The notes under the pieces are model-generated. The model made no database searches. It saw only the letters and a program-made list of their open reading frames with translations, and was not told where the DNA came from. Both the position numbers and the translations under genes were made by a program. A stretch of DNA of 64,000 nt from Gautieria morchelliformis (lineage: Eukaryota > Basidiomycota > Agaricomycetes > Gomphales > Gomphaceae): positions 1 to 64,000 of the forward strand of contig WHVA01000145.1 in NCBI GenBank assembly GCA_015179125.1, in the 5' to 3' direction. Below are positions 41,605 to 52,219 of the stretch, piece after piece; positions within the stretch are counted from its first letter, which is position 1; every line of letters starts with the position of its first letter.

Positions 41605-42607
41605 ATCTGAGATCAAGAGTCTAAGGAGTGAGGTTGCTGAGATTCAAGGTATAAGAAATGAGATAGCAGAGATACGTGAAGAAAGTAGGACGCATGCTGA
41701 AGCTAACATCGAGAGGAGTTTGAAAGCGACCGCATCGACGTCACAAGCCACATCCAGCAGGGGGAGAGGTAAACGTGTGGCGAGGGGGCCAGCTAGAAGC
41801 GGACCGGCCGGAGGAGCATCAAATGACAATGAGGAGTATGAATCAGATTGGGAGAGGATGAGACAGAAAGGACTCACTGGTAAGGATAAGGTACATAAGC
41901 ACGAGATGCTAGTAAGTGTTAGTGTCTTGCATCGTGGGATCACTAATATTGACCCACGTTCGCAGGGTGTCCAACACTGATGCATGATGTCATGTATCAG
42001 TATGGCGCACAGGAAGTCGGATGTACCTCACCCTCGTAGACCCAGATCCCCTCCGCACATGGATCCAGAAAACGGGGAACCATTTTTGGATGTCAACTTT
42101 ACTCTAGATGTCACAGCGGCTGTAAATGTTCGTGTGTTGAACGCCACACGTGATCTGGCCCTTGAGGAGATAGGAAAGGTGAGGATCATCTGATATAGAT
42201 TCATATCACTTGCTTGATTGCATTCAGACTGGAACCTGTCCAGCCAGCATCAAGGACTCCGGATACATGCCATCAAGCAAATGCTTATATGAAATGGCAA
42301 AGACAACGTGGCGTGGACTGAAGGATCATTATTTGAAGCAGACAGATGAACGTAAGAAAACCATGGGCGAAAAAAATGTGCGTACCGCGAGATGGATGGC
42401 CAGACACAAGCTGGTGCATCTTTTTTTCTTACAGTTTCTGTATCGTGTTCTTGTATTGAGAGGTGCATGGAGAAGGAGGGCTGGAGGAGATCGGCAGTTC
42501 CAAAATTCCAGGCACTCTATGGTTTCAATCCCAGTACGCTTCTCCACCATGATTACCAATTGGATGGGGTGTCCGGTCCAGAGGATGTGGAACCCGTGCA
42601 TCTTGAT

Positions 42608-42928
42608 TGTCAAGATTGGTTTTTAGGCGTTAATATCGTGTATTAGTGAACACAGCGAATGCCCGAATGACTTGTGCGAATAAGTATGCCGTTCGGCGAA
42701 TAGGTGAACCAATAAATGTTCACAAGATAAGAGGGCCGCCCGAGTGGAGATCGCCCTATCTACAGTCATAGCGAAATAGCCCATGGCACTTGACGATGTA
42801 ACGTGCAAGGTGTCACGGAAGGGTTGTCTAAGTAGCGACAATCCCTTCGCCATCAGCACAGAAAATAATTCGAAGGCTAAGGTAACGAAGATGAAGTATG
42901 AGAACTCACCAGTGATGCCTAAGTCCTC
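42608..42928 (+). repeat. Dispersed repeat W, copy 2
   Basis: It starts TGTCAAGATTGG and parallels copy 1 to AAGTCCTC with about 10 percent differences and small deletions (for example copy 1 has an extra AGCGAAGGTGCTCCTTCGG segment). It splits gene H1. Confidence 0.65.
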
Positions 42929-43399
42929 TTCTGGTCAAAGATAGAAATCTCCAGGAGAAGGCTCAAAACGATGATCACAGTGAGGTCAAGTTTGCACAAG
43001 ATGGACGACGTATGATAATTGAACTGGAGAATATACATGCGAATGTAAACTACTTATATCGAATGCTCGTAAGGCATCAGCGAATAGGAAAGAGGCCGTC
43101 GTCAGTCAGGGTTGGATAGGGGTGTGCAGTCATGATACTAAGTAGATGGAATAAACATACAATAGAGTGAGGGAAAAGTGCGAACATGAAACGACGGAGA
43201 GTAAAGGTGGCGAAGGCACTTATGTCCAACACCATGTCTTGGGACCCGCATACATGCTACCCTGCACAGACTCTTCATCTACTGGGTTGATCCCGCACGA
43301 CCTATGGAAGGGACGTCCTGCGAACACACTTTGGCCATACGAACACCCAAAGGGGTTGGATTAAGAAGATTATGGGGTTAGTGATGAACCATCATGCCG

Positions 43400-43798
43400 G
43401 GTAAATGGTGTCGATCATATTTGATGGCGTGCCTGCTGGCGAAATGCGCGAGCAGCGAATAGCTGTTTGGAGAAATGCGAGGAAGGGCGATCGGAGACGA
43501 CATAGGGGAGAAGTGGCGAAAGGGGAAATGGGGATAACAAGATCCAGGAAATACACAAGTCATGACAGTCTGATCATAGGAACACCATCGAAAGAGGGTC
43601 GAGCAGAGGAGGTGATAGGCCCAGCGATGACTGCCAAGTCAGTCCAAGGACGTCGATCGTGCTTCGATGGCGTGGCTATGGTAAATGGCGCAAACAGCGA
43701 GGATTGGTTGCCGAACACAGCAAGGGCGATCGGAACGAGCACGAAGGTGGAGTGAGAAATGGGAGAGTATCTGAGTATGGGAAATAAACGCGTCATGA
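43400..43798 (+). repeat. Two diverged tandem units of about 160-220 bp
   Basis: Both units contain TCGATC, then GATGGCGTG, an AGCAGCGA/ACAGCGA box and AGGGCGATCGGA, and end in AAGTCATGAC or GCGTCATGAC. They look like an old direct duplication. No gene is seen. Confidence 0.45.
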
Positions 43799-44078
43799 CA
43801 TTGATGACATCATGGACGCATGGAAGCGTCGGCTAATGGAAGTCAAGGCCTTGGAAGGCGATCTGAAGCATTTCACCTTCTTTGAGGTCATCAGGCCTAA
43901 TTGGTGATCTGAATGGGTGAGTCGTATTTATCATCTGGGTTTCAATTGATATTGATTACGTACCTCCTAGACTGGCGATGTACTGCATGAACTTACTAGG
44001 ATCTGGTACGACTCACTATCTGTCAAGGAGTCAGCAGCCATCAGCCACAATAGAGTTAACACTAACCAAGACACAAAT
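43799..44078. other. Unassigned sequence, probably introns of H1
   Basis: No clear reading frame. The stretch separates exon-like parts of H1. Confidence 0.3.
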
Positions 44079-44330
44079 GTGCCGCCACCAACCATGCCAT
44101 GTGATTGCATGATTGATCCAGACTGGTGGATTAACATCAGCAGTGAGTGGAATGTGAAGGATTGGAAGACTTACGGTAATCCCCCCGAGCTTGAACCCTA
44201 TATTGACCTACCACTGAAGCGCATCTGCGGGAGCAAACATGAAGGTGATGGACACGAAGGTGTGGATGATGAACGTGACCAGGATGATAAAGGAGATGAA
44301 GAAGGAAACAATGAAGAGGATGATGAATAA

Positions 44331-44980
44331 TGGGAGCACATGTCCTTCCCTCCACTAGCATGGCTTTTATTTATTGCTGTTGCAGGTCTGACCGTACATG
44401 CCACACAGCAGACATTTCCTTTTTTTTGTGCGTTTCTGGTGCCTCATTAGGACTTACGATTAGGTGGTTATGTGTGACCTAGAGGTTCAGTGACAAATAG
44501 AGTATTTTGGTGCATGCTCAGCTAAACGAGAAAAGATATCAACATTAGTGCATTCACATAGGAAAATAAGTCCGCGGGTGCTCACCTGTGACATCATAGT
44601 ACTGTGCTACAACTCATAACAATGATCATGACAATCAATTGTCGAATACATAAATAAAACTTAATAGCCCTTGTTACCACAATTTGTGCTCATTCATCAT
44701 GCTCTGGGATTCCACAATGCTGCGGTGATGATGTGATGAAGGTGTAATGCAGAATATGGCAATCATGACACACATACCTTATCGAGTGCGATTGTCACCC
44801 AGATCTTGGGGTCTCTGTCAATCATCACGGCTCTAGCGAGGTGACAGATAATGCCATTGGCGGCGATCACTGAGGGTGGGGCTGCCGGGGAGGAGGGGGA
44901 ATAATATGTTTCATGAGTATGAGTTTGAATGTCGAACTTGGTTCTATGAATATAGAAGTTAGATGTTCGTACATGGTAAA
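44331..44980. other. Intergenic between H1 and H2
   Basis: A T8 tract and AT-rich sequence follow the H1 stop (possible 3' UTR). No gene or element termini recognised. Confidence 0.4.
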
Positions 44981-44984
44981 CTAT

Positions 44985-45508
44985 AATTAACTCACCAATC
45001 CCGCCACAAGGTCATATAGTTAGTTGGGATCGCAGTCGGCACCATCCACTGGATCTCAACAAAAAGATCTTGCCCATGTCCGAGTTGCTGGTGTTCAAAT
45101 GCAGCCATCACTTCACCATAATGGAACGCTCCATTCACATTGGCCTTGACTAATGCCATGTGTTGGGAGTGATGAACTGCTTGATTCACCAGGATGATGC
45201 AACGTCCCCTATGATTATGTATTGAAAGAAAGTAGCGGATGAATTAAGGATATTGCTTTGACAGGTGACATTTTCCTCAAATGGGAACTGAACTGGAGGC
45301 TTCCCATGCTGCATATTGTAATGTCGATGAAGGCCGCCGTGAGCAACTCGGCTAAGCGATGGGGCAGTAGTTATGAGCGGGCCCCGATCAACTGCCCATA
45401 CGAAGCTGGGAGAAATTTGCTGAGTGGCATAGGAACCATAGTGATGCAGCCACACACCGTCATCAATACCGTTCTCTGTTCCATGCCCTATTTCACTGAT
45501 CATGCCAC
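44985..45508 (-). pseudogene. Hypothetical gene H2, interrupted by gypsy element G
   Basis: Minus-strand frames at 45508-45186 and 45189-44992 read ISEIGHGTENGIDDGVW, PSFVWAVDRGPL and HHYNMQHGKPPVQF, then VHHSQHMALVKANVNGAFHY, GEVMAAFEHQQLGHGQDLFV and EIQWMVPTAIPTNY. A GTGAGT donor follows at about 44997. A stop at 45186 separates the two parts. The sequence is protein-like but of no family I know. Element G cuts the 5' part at 45509; a few codons resume beyond 51696. Confidence 0.45.
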
Positions 45509-45967
45509 TGTCAGGGGACACCCTGTTTTCCATTTCCAGCAGTTCCGACTCCATTTCCGACTCCGATTCCGATTCCATCTCCGCCTCCGCTCTCGGAAAT
45601 GATTCCGCTTCTGGGAGAACTTCTACCAGTTCTGTTCGCCTTCCGAGTTCCACTCCAATTTCCGAGTTCCACCCTCGGAACAGTGTCGGAAATCAAGCGA
45701 CTCGCGTAATAGGTGACATCAAGGGTAGATCAAGGGTCAGGGAGGTGCAGGGTTGATGGCGGGTGCCAAGTGTTGTCCCTGGCTGCGCAGCGTAGTATAA
45801 TACGGGCTCGCTGACATTGGGGGTCCTTAGACTTTTCTCTTTGGATTTCCCCTTGTCAGGTGAGAATCCCTCTCTTGTATGCTCTGTTCATTTATACAGA
45901 CTTTGGATTTCCCCTTGTCAGTTGTGTGGTAGTGTGATCTCCACGACTAGCCAGGGTTGCCCTTACA
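45509..45967 (+). repeat. 5' LTR of element G
   Basis: Ends TGTCAGGGGACACC and GGTTGCCCTTACA. The first 160 bp are an imperfect TTCCGACTCCAT-type hexamer array. TATAAT lies at 45796-45801, about 33 bp before a predicted transcript start at 45829. A direct repeat TTTGGATTTCCCCTTGTCA occurs twice in the 3' half. Confidence 0.92.
45829..45838 (+). promoter_or_regulatory. Predicted transcript 5' end of G, self-primer segment
   Basis: AGACTTTTCT lies about 33 bp after the TATA sequence and is the exact reverse complement of 45970-45979. In Tf1-type elements the first bases of the RNA fold back onto the primer site and are cut to prime reverse transcription. Confidence 0.6.
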
Positions 45968-45969
45968 GC

Positions 45970-45979
45970 AGAAAAGTCT
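45970..45979 (+). promoter_or_regulatory. Primer-binding site of G, Tf1-like self-priming
   Basis: AGAAAAGTCT begins two bases after the 5' LTR and is complementary over all ten bases to the predicted RNA 5' end inside the LTR. No tRNA 3'-end complement (TGG...) is present at this position. Confidence 0.6.
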
Positions 45980-46154
45980 CTCCCCTAGAGGACCGGCGGT
46001 CGTACTGCGCGTTGCATTCGCCATAGGTGCGTTCGGAATCGGAGACAGCGACTCGGAGATCGCAACCTCTTCCGCACACACAGCGTACAACAGCCCTTCT
46101 TCTTACGTCGAGCTCCCAACCCCGGAAATCCCGTCCCACATTTCTCCTTCTGAC

Positions 46155-47381
46155 ATGGATCCGGACGATCGTCTTCGGAATATGGAGGAGGAATTGACGC
46201 GGAACCGGATGAAGACCGACGCGATTGAAACAGCCTTACAAGCGATTTTGGCTAAGTTAGATATTCCACAAGGTGGTGGAAATGAAATGTTGGATGATCC
46301 GGATTTCGGAAAAGCGGAACTGGCGGAGGAGAGAAAGTCCGCGAAGTTAGCAAAGGTCAAACCCGCAACTCCGGCGGACTTTGATGGAGATCGGGAGAAG
46401 GGACGCGCATTCTTCAACACATGCAGCATCTACTTCGCAATTGTCGGAGACCTCTTTCCGAACGACCAGGCTCGGATTCACTGGGCATTGTCCTTTTTCA
46501 AGTCGGACCGCGCAGCCCGTTTTGCAAACAAGGTGATCCGACATGAAGCAAAGGGCAAGGGGAACTACTTCCGGGACTGGGACGCCTTCGAGAAAACATT
46601 TTCCGACCAGTTCTGCCCAAAAAATGAGCAGCTCACAGCCCTTACGAAGCTCGAGGGGACCAGCTGGTACCAGGCCAAGGATCCGGTCGATGACTATATC
46701 GATCGCTTCCAGGAGCTCATCGACCTTGCGGAGTATGATGACGACAAGACGATCGTCATCAAATTCCGACGAGGACTTGATCCGACACTCCAGAACCAAG
46801 TTGCGCTGCTTGGGGATGGAGCTCCGGACTTTGATGACCCGGAAGGGTGGTACCAAGCTGCACAGAGGGTGTCCCGGAACAGAGAAGCAAATGAGGCCTT
46901 CGTGGAGACGAGCCGGAATATGACGTGCAGTTCCACTCGTCCTACTCCACCTGTGCCAAAACCCGGAAGCGCATTCATTCCCATGCGGAAAGTATTTCCG
47001 ACGCTTGCTCCGCCCGCTCCTATTAGGAACCATAGCCCTCCTCCCTCGAAGAGTGGCCCTGCCCCGATGGATGTTGACCGCATGCGCGGAAAAGGCCGCG
47101 GAACTATCACCTGCTTCCGATGTCAACAACCAGGCCACTATGCCCGCGAGTGCCCCCAAGCATTTGACATCCGGCTTATGACCACGGAGGAGAAACTCGA
47201 GCTCCTTCCAGAGTTCCTCGCACTTGCGGACATAAGCGGAGTGCCTACTGCGGAAGGAATTTCCGAAAATGCGGAACATGGCGCATCGGAAGCGGAAGAT
47301 GCGTCGGATTTTGTGACGCGCAGCGGGTGGGATGTGTGCCCCTGCTGCCTGTACATAACCGGTTTGCCTGTCTTGAAGTAG
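46155..47381 (+). CDS. Gag of gypsy element G
   Basis: From the first in-frame ATG (MDPDDRLRNMEEEL) the frame gives about 408 residues. It has an N-terminal coiled-coil-like part, a retrotransposon gag domain (PADFDGDREKGRAFFNTC, FFKSDRAARFA, LEGTSWYQAKDPVDDYIDRF, FRRGLDPTLQNQV), a Pro-rich linker with PMDVDRMR, and a zinc knuckle CFRCQQPGHYAREC. It ends in VLK-stop at 47379-47381. Pol overlaps in the -1 frame from about 47327. Gag packages the element RNA into particles. Confidence 0.88.
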   Translation: MDPDDRLRNMEEELTRNRMKTDAIETALQAILAKLDIPQGGGNEMLDDPDFGKAELAEERKSAKLAKVKPATPADFDGDREKGRAFFNTCSIYFAIVGDLFPNDQARIHWALSFFKSDRAARFANKVIRHEAKGKGNYFRDWDAFEKTFSDQFCPKNEQLTALTKLEGTSWYQAKDPVDDYIDRFQELIDLAEYDDDKTIVIKFRRGLDPTLQNQVALLGDGAPDFDDPEGWYQAAQRVSRNREANEAFVETSRNMTCSSTRPTPPVPKPGSAFIPMRKVFPTLAPPAPIRNHSPPPSKSGPAPMDVDRMRGKGRGTITCFRCQQPGHYARECPQAFDIRLMTTEEKLELLPEFLALADISGVPTAEGISENAEHGASEAEDASDFVTRSGWDVCPCCLYITGLPVLK

Positions 47382-50300
47382 AGAATGAAAAGCCCCGACT
47401 CCCCTCACTTCATACAGACCCACCGGATAAAGTCACACAAAAGCCAAATCCGACACCCCGTCTATCCCGCATCCGCCCTTGGGAGAGACGCCTTCCGAAG
47501 CGCTATGTTGTTGCTGCCACCCCTGGCCCCAAGTCACTAGTCATTAAGGTAGAGATCCAGACGACCGATACGGCGGAAGTCAAATCCGGACCCGCCCTTG
47601 TCGATTGCGGGGCCACTGGTCAGTTTATTGACCGGGACTATGTGGAACGGAACCGACTGACCACGCGGAAGTTGCAACGTGCAATCCCGGTGTTCAATGT
47701 GGATGGAAGCCCCAATGAGGCAGGGTCCATCACGGAGATAGTGGACACAATTCTCCGCTACGACGGACACTCGGAACGCACTTCCTTCGCTGTCACCAGC
47801 CTGGGGAAGCAAGACATCATCCTCGGGTTCACCTGGCTTCAAGAGCACAACCCGGAGATCAATTGGCAGACTTGGAAGGTACTGATGAGTCGATGTCCAG
47901 CCAAGTGTCACATGTGCCGGTCGGAAGTGCGGAAGGAGCGCCAGGAGCAGCGGAAGACCGAACGGCTCGTACAGGCATGTCGTTCCGGCCCCCATCCACT
48001 GCTTGCAGAAGAAGACTCGGAAGCGGAATTTGACCCGGATCCCCCTTCCAATTCCAATTCCGACGTCATCCGACTCGGCCTGGAAGACACTCTGATGGAA
48101 GGGGAGCGCTTGCTGTACGTAAACCTTCCGCCGGAGGCGGAACACATCCGCGCCACCGGAAATATTTCGCAACGCCTTGCTGAAGCCTCTAAGAGGTATG
48201 ATAGAGTGGAGGCGGAAATTCCGGAGTACCTGCGGGAGTTTGAGGACGTCTTCTCCAAGGAGTCGTTTGATGCCCTGCCTCCGCGGAAACTGTGGGACCA
48301 TGCCATCGAGTTGGAGCCTGGGTCAAAGCCCACCAACTGCAAGGTCTACCCGCTGTCACCCAAGAAGCAGGTAGAGCTCGATGCATTCCTTGCGGAAAAT
48401 CTCCATACAGGGAGGATCCGCCCCTCCAAGTCACCCATGGCATCTCCGGTGTTCTTCATCAAGAAGAAGGACGGCTCGCTCAGACTTGTGCAGGATTACC
48501 GGGCCTTGAATGCGATCACGATCAAGAACCGGTACCCCATTCCGCTCATTTCCGAATTGATCACACAACTCCGCGGGGCGAAGTATTTCACTAAGCTGGA
48601 TGTCCGCTGGGGCTTCAATAATGTCCGGATCCGGGAGGGAGATGAGTGGAAGGCCGCATTCCGCACCAACCGAGGACTCTTCGAGCCACAGGTCATGTTC
48701 TTTGGCCTCACCAACAGTCCTGCCACGTTCCAGACGATGATGAATGACATTTTCCGTGACATGATAGCAGAAGGGGTTGTCTGCGTCTACCTCGATGACA
48801 TCCTCATCTTCACAAAAACAATGTCCGAACATCGGGAAGTAGTGCGGAGAGTGCTGGAACGACTCCGGGAGTACAACCTGTGTCTCAAGCCGGAAAAGTG
48901 CGAATTTGAGCGGACGCGGATAGAGTATCTTGGGGTGATTGTGTCGGAAGGAAAGGTGGAAATGGACCCGTCAAGGTTTCCGGTGTGTCGGATTGGCCGG
49001 TGCCGCGGAACAAGAAGGAAGTCCAGTCCTTCATTGGGTTTGTCAATTTCTACCGGCGGTTCGTCAAGGACTTCTCCTGCCACGCCCGTGCCCTCTTCAC
49101 CTCACCAAGAAGGAGGTTGGATGGCGGTGGGGAGAGCCGGAACAGACTTCCTTTGACAAACTCAAAGAGCTGATCACTTCCGCCCCGGTCCTGATCTTTC
49201 CCGACGACTCTCGCCCTTACCGAGTCGAGGCGGATTCTTCCGACGCAGCTACCGGAGCGGTCTTGTCGCAACAGTCATCGGAAGAAGGTGGGGGGTGGCA
49301 TCCGATTGCCTTCTTCTCTAAGAGTCTCAGTCCGGTCGAGCGGAACTACGAGATCCATGACAAGGAGATGCTGGCAATCATCCGAGCGCTGGAGGAGTGG
49401 CGACACTTCCTCGAGGGTGCTCTATGCCCATTTGAGATCTGGACAGACCACAAGAACCTTGAGTATTTCCGCACGTCTAAGAAGTTGAACCGACGACAAG
49501 CACGGTGGTCCCTACACCTGTCCCGGTTTGACTTCATGCTCCACCACCGCCCCGGCCGCACCATGGGCAAGCCCGATGCCCTATCCCGCCGTGCGGATCA
49601 TGGAAGCGGAAGCGGAGACAATGCGGATATGACACTGCTCCGCCCAAGTCTCTTTGCAATCCGCGCCCTAGAAGGAGTGACTGCAGTTGGAGCGGAAGCG
49701 GAAATGCTCCGGGACATCCAGAGACAGTACCGGAATGGAGAGAAGGAGGAGTCGGTGGTGAAGGCAGTGGAGGAACTTCGGAAAGGGCACTCACGGTCTG
49801 TACGGGCAGCGGAATGGTCGGAACGGGATGGGCTGCTCCACTTCAGAGGCAAGGTCTACGTTCCAGATGGGGTGGACCTCCGCCGCCGCATCGTGTCCCA
49901 GCACCATGACACGCGGGTCGCTGGGCATGCTGGCAGGTGGAAGACGCTGGAGTTAGTGGCTCGGAATTACTGGTGGCCTCAGATGTCCCGCTACATTGGA
50001 CAGTACGTGAAGGCATGTGATCTTTGTCTCCGAACCAAAGCGCAACGACATCCACCCGTCAGAGAACTTGTTCCGCTCCCGATTCCCGAATCCCGCTGGG
50101 ACACCATCAGCGTCGACTTCATTGTTGAACTCCCAGAGTCTCATGGCTACGACGCGATCATGAACGTCGTGGATTCGGTAAGCAAGGTGTCCCACTTCAT
50201 TCCGACGCACACGACGATCACAGCCCTCGGAGCGGCCCGCCTGTTCCTTGCACATGTCTGGAAGTTGCATGGGCTCCCGAAGCAAGTTGTTTCCGACCGA

Positions 50301-51479
50301 GGTCCGCAGTTTGTCGCGGAACTGACTCGGGAGCTCTACCGCCTGCTCGGCATAAAGCTAGCTACCACCACGGCGTACCATCCGCAGGGTGACGGACAGA
50401 CGGAACGGGTCAATCAGGAGTTGGAGCAATATCTCTGCCTCTTTGTCAATGAGAGGCAGGACGACTGGGATGAATTACTTCCGCTGGCGGAATTCCAATA
50501 CAACAACCATGTCCATTCCGCCACACAACAGACTCCCTTCATGCTCGACTCCGGACGACACCCGCGGATGGGCTTCGAACCACGCCAGGCTGAGTCCCGA
50601 CTCGAGACGGTCAATGAGTTCCGAGACCGCATGGACTCCACCCTTTCGGAAGCCAAGTCGGCCCTTGCAAAGGCCAAGGATGACATGGCGAGGTACTACA
50701 ACCAACGCCGGGTTCCTGCCCCAGAGTACCAAGTTGGAGACAAGGTGTATCTAGATGCAAGGGACATCCGCACCACACGCCCTTCACAGAAGCTTGCCCA
50801 CCGCTACCTTGGGCCCTTCACAGTGACGCGGAGGGTTGGACGGAATGCATACCGCCTGCGACTTCCGATGTCCATGTCCCGCCTCCACCCCGTCTTCAAC
50901 GTGGTGAAGTTACTCCCTATGCTTGAAGACCCAATTCCAGGTCGGAAGGCTCATCCGCCACCTCTGCCAGAGATTGTAGATGGGGAGGAGCACTATGTGG
51001 TGGAACGGATCCTGGACAGCCGGTTTGTGCGAGGACGACTCCAATTCCTCGTGAAGTGGGAAGGGTATGGGTACGAAGAGAATTCGTGGGTCCCGGAGCA
51101 AGATGTTTCCGCCCCGGACAAGCTCGGGGAGTTCTATAGGACACATCCCGGTGCCCCTCGCCGGATCCGCTCGTTGGCATTTCAATCCCTCGTGTCCCGT
51201 GCTTCGAGGACGCAGCACGCTAGAGAGGGGGTGATGTCAGGGGACACCCTGTTTTCCATTTCCAGTTCCGACTCCATTTCCGAAGACGATTCCGATTCCA
51301 TCTCCGCCTCCGCTCTCAGAAATGATTCCGCTTCTGGGAGAACTTCTACCAGTTCTGTTCGCCTTCCGAGTTCCACTCCAATTTCCGAGTTCCACCCTCG
51401 GAACAGTGTCGGAAATCAAGCGACTCACGTAATAGGTGACATCAAGGGTCGATCAAGGGTCAGGGAGGTGCAGGGTTGA
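47327..51479 (+). pseudogene. Pol of gypsy element G: protease, RT, RNase H, integrase, chromodomain; two frameshifts
   Basis: Domains in order: protease-like VDCGATGQFIDRDYV; RT with LVQDYRALNAITIKNRYP and YLDDILIF; tether region [14 protein letters not shown]; RNase H (EADSSDAATGAVLSQQ, DHKNLEYF); integrase zinc H2C2 (KACDLCLRTKAQRH) and core (WDTISVDFIVELPES, VSDRGPQF, TTAYHPQGDGQTERVNQELE); GPF-like module; and chromodomain (YVVERILDSRFVRGRLQFLV, WEGYGYEENSWVPEQ). One-base losses near 48970 and near 49099 break the frame on either side of the tether. The frame reads on into the 3' LTR. A gag-pol -1 overlap exists, but I see no convincing slippery heptamer. Inactive as read. Confidence 0.9.
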
Positions 51480-51691
51480 TGGCGGGTGCCAAGTGTTGTC
51501 CCTGGCTGCGCAGCGTAGTATAATACGGGCTCGCTGACATTGGGGGTCCTTAGACTTTTCTCTTTGGATTTCCCCTTGTCAGGTGAGAATCCCCTCTCTT
51601 GTATGCTCTGTTCATTTATACAGACTTTGGATTTCCCCTTGTCAGTTGTGTGGTAGTGTGATCTCCACGACTAGCCAGGGTTGCCCTTACA
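51235..51691 (+). repeat. 3' LTR of element G
   Basis: 457 bp, same ends as the 5' LTR, preceded by TAGAGAGGGGGTGA. Differs from the 5' LTR by a few substitutions and a 3-base indel in the TTCCGA tract. Confidence 0.92.
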
Positions 51692-51696
51692 GTCAC

Positions 51697-52215
51697 TCCA
51701 CGACTGCCGACGACCGGCAATCTCGGCTAACTCGGCTAATACCAAACTCCGACATCTCCGCTCAAAGTCCAAATTTTGAGGGGGGTTCCCTGGGTAAACG
51801 TTGGAATTTTGAAAAAGTAACGAGATACATTTCTAGCTAAACTCAATCACACTCGATTCCACCACTTTTGGAGTGACTAAGCTAAATATCCAAGGTCGAG
51901 ATACAATCCACGTCGCGCCTATGACCGAGTGGTCGGTTTTGAGCGTCTGGCACTGTATTCCGCCGAAGTAAACGCGTAAACGTGGAATCAAACCGGCTGC
52001 GCTGGATCCAGGATAGTGCTCGGATACTTCCTCCGTTAGCGCTCGGTCGTTTCGCGCAGGCCATTCCGGCGTCCGTCTCTGTGTAAAGTTCACATGTGGG
52101 TGATGGATGCTTGACCAATGATGCACAGAGGATTTACCGCTGTTATATACTGTATATCCTTTCTGTGTTTTCTTTCTTTATACAAGGCTTGAGAGTAATC
52201 TCAAAATCATTGCCA
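51697..52215. other. Region between element G and the minisatellite
   Basis: A minus-strand frame at 52126-51833 (97 codons) has no recognised domain. The first bases probably belong to gene H2 upstream of the G insertion. No element termini seen. Confidence 0.35.
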
Positions 52216-52219
52216 CGCA

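Larger units (their letters stand above)
41605..44330 (+). pseudogene. Hypothetical gene H1, multi-exon and degenerate
   Basis: Exon-like pieces on the plus strand: 41606-41911 (coiled coil SEIKSLRSEVAEIQGIRNEI, Arg/Gly-rich, then SDWERMRQKGLTGK); 41966-42178 after a GTAAGT...CAG intron (41912-41965), ending RDLALEEIGK; 42231-42420 (SIKDSGYMPSSKCLYEMAKT, DERKKTMGEKNVRTARWMARHK); 42505-42607 (FQALYGFNPSTLLHHDYQLD, VSGPEDVEP); then beyond repeat W 42930-43110 and a last acidic exon near 44079-44330 (PDWWINISSEW, Asp/Glu-rich tail). Stops at splice junctions and repeat W at 42608 show it is broken. I cannot name the family. Composition suggests a nuclear DNA-associated protein, which is inference. 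Confidence 0.45.
45509..51691 (+). mobile_element. Ty3/gypsy chromovirus-type element G
   Basis: The element has a 459-bp 5' LTR, gag, pol with a C-terminal chromodomain and a 457-bp 3' LTR (total 6183 bp). Flanks are GCCAC (45504-45508) and GTCAC (51692-51696), a target duplication with one change. LTRs differ at several positions, so it is older than C1. Pol has two 1-base deletions. TTCCGA/TCGGAA motifs are unusually dense throughout. Confidence 0.93.
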
